Shown one piece after another: positions 60,816 through 64,000 of a DNA stretch of 64,000 bases. Origin of the DNA: Hevea brasiliensis (taxonomy: Eukaryota; Streptophyta; Magnoliopsida; Malpighiales; Euphorbiaceae); contig NC_079497.1 of the NCBI RefSeq assembly GCF_030052815.1, forward strand, positions 20,598,258 to 20,662,257. Reading direction: 5' to 3'. A program made the position numbers and the translations under genes. Within the stretch, counting starts at the first letter, position 1, and every line of letters starts with the position of its first letter. A model generated the notes under the pieces. That model did no database searches, was not told where the DNA came from, and saw only the letters and a list, made by a program, of their open reading frames with translations.

Positions 60816-61036
60816 GATTCCCCACTCAAACTTTAAGCAAATTATTCCAGAGATCGGAAGGGGCTTTTACCTGCGTCCTTCAAGTCCAAACTAAAATAGC
60901 ACAATACGCAAAGTAACCCTCTAAACAAAAACCACTACGCAACACCAACTCACTAAGGGTCGTCTCATGTAGTTATGTATTTGGGTAACCCGAAATAGTG
61001 AAAAATTAAATATTCCCTTTTATCAAAGGGATTAAC

Positions 61037-63128
61037 TGTTAGTAGTATGCCCTAGAGCATATCATTTAGTATGTATCTTGTATATATTTTATTAATAAAA
61101 GGCATTTCCACTTTTCCGTTTACATAATATATTTATGTGTAATAGAAAAGGTCCATTGATATTTTGTTAGAAATATTATTCTTAAGTTGTTAAGAATATG
61201 AGTGACAATATTTCTAGCACAAAGTATCATAAATAGGTTCACAATCGAGGATACTTCATAATAAGGACATGACTTATCCAGAAAGATTGTATTCATGTTT
61301 GTTCCCAAGTTATTTATATGAGATATAAATAAGATGGAATGGTGAGTCTCATGCCATATAACAAACATGATAGGCTCTTATAAATGATAAGTAGGCCGAA
61401 CCAGTGACACTTATGACAAGCACATGGAGTTTACTCTTGTCAATGTTTTGTCATAAATCATATCAGTGCATATAATCTTTAGACCTGAGATAGCACAGTT
61501 ATCTTGTATATAGGTAGTTTGAGTTTGATACTACTTTCATACTTGTACTGTGTATGGGTATATGGGCATCTATTGGCTCCTACTAGTTATATATGGAGGT
61601 AGGTGTTGATCAAGATGGAATCTGTTCCTCTAAGTAAATAGAGTTAAAATCCTATGTTCATTTAATTGTTCTTGATGTTTCAAGTTCTGGCCAGACAGAT
61701 AGATTTATTCGTAAAAGAGTTTCGATGAGAAAAATCTTTTAATCAAGAACTGGAATTAAAAGAGAACATAATATTCATAGCAAATGGAGTTTGACATAAA
61801 CCATGACTCGGCTTGAGTTGGGATTTTGTAAATGAGAGATTCTAGTGCATGGTAACATATGATTATAGGTTCATTTAAGGTAAATCTTATTACTAATTGG
61901 GTGGCCATGGCATGCTATGCTAGGTGTTAACCATGGTCTATGAGGTTCATAAAATGATTTAGAGAAATCATTTATGGTAAGAAAGAGTTCTGATGAAATT
62001 AAGAGTTGATATCATGTCTCATTGCCAATTAGTGATGAGCCTAGTAAGTCACACACATACACAAGTTATCACCTATTTAAATATGATTTAATTAATTAAT
62101 TAAAGAGTTTAATTGATTAATTAAATAGATTTGGTTTGCAATAAAATTGTAAAGTCCCTAGCATGACTTGAAACCAAATCTAGATTATTGGATGTGTAGT
62201 ATAAATTAAATTTATATTTAAAGTGTTTAAATATGAATTTAATTGATGAGAAATTAATTAATAGAGATTAATTAATTAATTTATATTTGATATAAATTAA
62301 TTAGAAGAAGAAAATAATTATTTTGGGTTAAGAACTCAAAATTAAGACACAGGGGCATTTTGGTCATTTTGCAGTGTGACACGTGGCACCATGAGATGGT
62401 GACACATGGCATAACACATAAGCTTGCCAAATAATTTTAATCATGTAAGATGATTAAAATCAAGATTAAATATAGGTTTGACACTTGGCACAATGTGATT
62501 GGGTCACTTAAACCTAGAGCTAATCAAAAGGTGACATGTGGCTAGGGTTTAATGTGTTAACCTAGCTATTTAAGTGGGGTTATGAAAAGAAAACACAACT
62601 AGCAGCCTCTCCTCTCAATTGTCACGCCACTTTGAGCCTCCAGCTATTTCTCTTCATCTCTCATCAATTCAAAGAGATTAGCCATCAATCTCTTGAATTA
62701 AGAACACTAGAAATTGTTTCTAGTGTCCTGATTGCATCTCTAATCTCTTAAAAGGCAGAACTTGAATTTCTAATTAATAGAAAAGGCTTTAGAAGCTGTT
62801 CAAGGGCTGCCATAGGTGTTCTTGGTGTGGACAAGCTAGGGACAACATCCGTGTCCTCAAGACGAATCTAAAATTATCAGACACGCTGCAGCACATCAAG
62901 AGGTTAGTGTAATCGTTCTTGATTTAATCTAGGGTTCTAAAATTAATCTGATTAATTTTAAAATCTTAAATGGCAAATACAGATCCAAAAACATATTAGA
63001 AGAGTTTTAATATGTTGTTTATCATTGAAATCAAATAGATAAAAATAAATCTTGCATGGTGCTTGTGACCCTAGGTGAAAATTTTTGAATTCAATGGTAT
63101 AATCTTGTGTTTTTCACGCCTGCCTTCA
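61037..63128 (+). repeat. 5' LTR, 2092 bp
   Basis: It runs from TGTTAGTAGTATGCCCTAG to CACGCCTGCCTTCA and is homologous to the minus-strand solo LTR at 18138-20186. A TATTTAAG box near 62568, followed by a G-rich stretch, is a possible promoter. No coding frame is supported inside it. Confidence 0.92.
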
Positions 63129-63130
63129 AT

Positions 63131-63143
63131 TGGTATCAGAGCC
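63131..63143 (+). other. Primer-binding site (initiator Met-tRNA)
   Basis: TGGTATCAGAGCC lies two bases after the LTR end. Confidence 0.92.
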
Positions 63144-63389
63144 ACTATATTTGCCATTTAGATTGTTGATTATATGATTTAATTGTGTGATTTGATCATA
63201 AGATGATTGATTCATTGCTGGTTGGATTAAGAGGTGTGGCGTCACACATGGTTAAGCCACCAATGGTGGCGGCAACAATGGTTCCATGGGTGATTCAAGG
63301 TTTGGCTTTTAATTCTGCAATTGTTGTATGATCTAAGGCCTATTCTTTGACTAATTAAAGTGTTTAATTAGTTGTTTTAATCACACAAT

Positions 63390-63745
63390 TAAATTATGAT
63401 TCAAATCAGAATTTTAAAAAAATGTTTGAATGTGATTCAAATCTGAATTTTAAAAGTTGTTTGAATGTGATTCAAATCTGAATTTTTAAAGTTGTTTGAA
63501 TCATATTTAAATCTGATTTTTTAAAATTGATTCAATAAAATTCAGATCTGATTTTTTAAAAAATATTTGAATGTGATTCAAATATGATTTTTTAAAAAAT
63601 ATTTGAATGTGATTCAAATCTGAATTTTTGAAGTTGTTTGAATGTGATTCAAATCTGAATTTTTAAATTTGTTTGAATGAGATTCAAATATGAATTTTTA
63701 AATTTATTTGAATCATATTCAAATCTGGATTTTTAAGTTGAATAT
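63390..63745. repeat. Array of about nine units of roughly 40 bp with internal inverted repeats
   Basis: Units contain TTTGAATGTGATTCAAA, a perfect 7-bp inverted repeat around GTG, followed by TCTGAATTTTTAAA. Variants use CATATTCAAA or GAGATTCAAA with the arms kept or nearly kept. The array lies in the leader of the 61037 element. Confidence 0.85.
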
Positions 63746-64000
63746 GAGATATTCAATTTAATATAAGTATGTATGTTTTATTTAATTGTTAAATAGTGAT
63801 ATGCATGATGGATGATCATGGACTATAAAAGACCAATGTGATTGGATTTATTTCTTTTATGTTTCTTTGGGATTGTAAATTAATTAATTTATTTTAATTT
63901 ATTTTGGGCATGTATTATTAAGTTTGTAATAATTTTTGGGTTGTAATTTCATTTATTTAAGTTCTTGTAAATTCGCCTTGGTATGCCAAGGATTACTATG

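Larger units (their letters stand above)
37285..61036 (+). mobile_element. Ogre-type (Tat lineage) Ty3/gypsy retrotransposon, about 24 kb, 3' LTR interrupted
   Basis: Two direct copies of a roughly 6-kb segment (37285-43360 and 55309-61036, the latter cut short) flank a gag-pol region. The left copy ends in ...CCTTGCGACA, followed two bases later by TTGGCGACTCCATTGGGGAC (43363-43382), a Tat-type primer-binding site. The right copy is preceded by the purine tract AAAGAGGGGCAGC. ORF1, gag, protease, intron, RT-RH, second RNase H and integrase follow the Ogre order. The last about 279 bp of the 3' LTR lie beyond the insertion at 61037. All reading frames carry stops, so this copy is dead, but its structure is nearly complete. 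In the first 96 bp the two LTRs differ at six positions, five of them C/T. Confidence 0.93.
55309..61036 (+). repeat. Ogre-type 3' LTR (5728 bp in window, interrupted)
   Basis: It starts TGTCGACACCATATTTTGG and is collinear with the 5' LTR up to ...AAAGGGATTAAC, where the 61037 element is inserted. The last about 279 bp, matching 43082-43360, are outside the window. It carries the same antisense genes, TATA boxes and repeats as the 5' LTR, with copy-number differences. Confidence 0.93.
61037..64000 (+). mobile_element. LTR retrotransposon, 5' part only (runs off the window)
   Basis: A complete 5' LTR (61037-63128) is followed after two bases by TGGTATCAGAGCC (63131-63143), the initiator Met-tRNA primer-binding site. 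The remaining 860 bp are an untranslated leader with an inverted-repeat array; no gag frame has begun. The element sits inside the Ogre-type 3' LTR right after ATTAAC, so TTAAC (61032-61036) is the expected target duplication. The initiator-Met site and LTR style fit Copia or several gypsy lineages, so I do not assign a lineage. Confidence 0.9.

Noticed and set aside
63131..63143. tRNA-like sequence TGGTATCAGAGCC
   Set aside because: Only the primer-binding complement of a tRNA 3' end is present; no cloverleaf follows.

Overview
The window is nuclear DNA from a flowering plant, most likely a eudicot with a repeat-rich genome. Two things show this: a plant-type split gene with a chloroplast transit peptide, and several lineages of plant LTR retrotransposons whose ends, primer-binding sites and domains can be read directly. 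I cannot name the species.

Only one host gene is clear. It is a six-exon gene on the minus strand (13098-17174) encoding plastid diaminopimelate epimerase (DapF, lysine biosynthesis). Joining the exons gives 373 codons plus a stop, with both catalytic cysteine motifs intact. Nearly everything else is mobile DNA or its remains.

Left side (1-10284): a decayed L1-type LINE in plus orientation, ending in a poly-A tract near 10273. It carries a (TA)n microsatellite, a 697-bp TRIM element with a perfect 5-bp target duplication (ACTAT), and a long solo-LTR-like element (4920-10245, minus). That last element is itself split by an inverted copy of the same general family (5901-8404, plus, duplication TCAAA).

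Middle (10285-25660): poorly structured AT-rich DNA, the dapF gene, a 2.05-kb solo LTR on the minus strand (18138-20186, duplication AAAAA) and a 3.2-kb solo-LTR-like element on the minus strand (21179-24408, duplication ATTAT).

Right side (25661-64000): a nested stack. A decayed Athila-type Ty3/gypsy element on the minus strand (from 25661) has its 5' LTR interrupted at 36661/36662 by an inverted Tat/Ogre-like LTR. That LTR is interrupted at 37284/37285 by a very large Ogre-type (Tat) element on the plus strand. The 3' LTR of the Ogre-type element is interrupted at 61036/61037 by another LTR element with a 2.09-kb LTR and an initiator-Met primer-binding site. All right-hand ends of these layers lie outside the window.

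The most unusual object is the Ogre-type element. Its LTR is 6076 bp long. Each LTR copy carries sense and antisense TATA boxes and two antisense genes: one with a phase-consistent 60-nt intron, encoding a gypsy-type 'Transposase_28'-like plus coiled-coil protein, and one uncharacterised 134-codon reading frame. The internal region reads ORF1, gag, protease with a G-patch-like motif, a 166-nt intron, RT-RNase H, a second (archaeal-type) RNase H and integrase. A 3' region follows with six short CCC-loop-GGG hairpins, five of them with GNRA-type loops, and an 11-copy tandem array.
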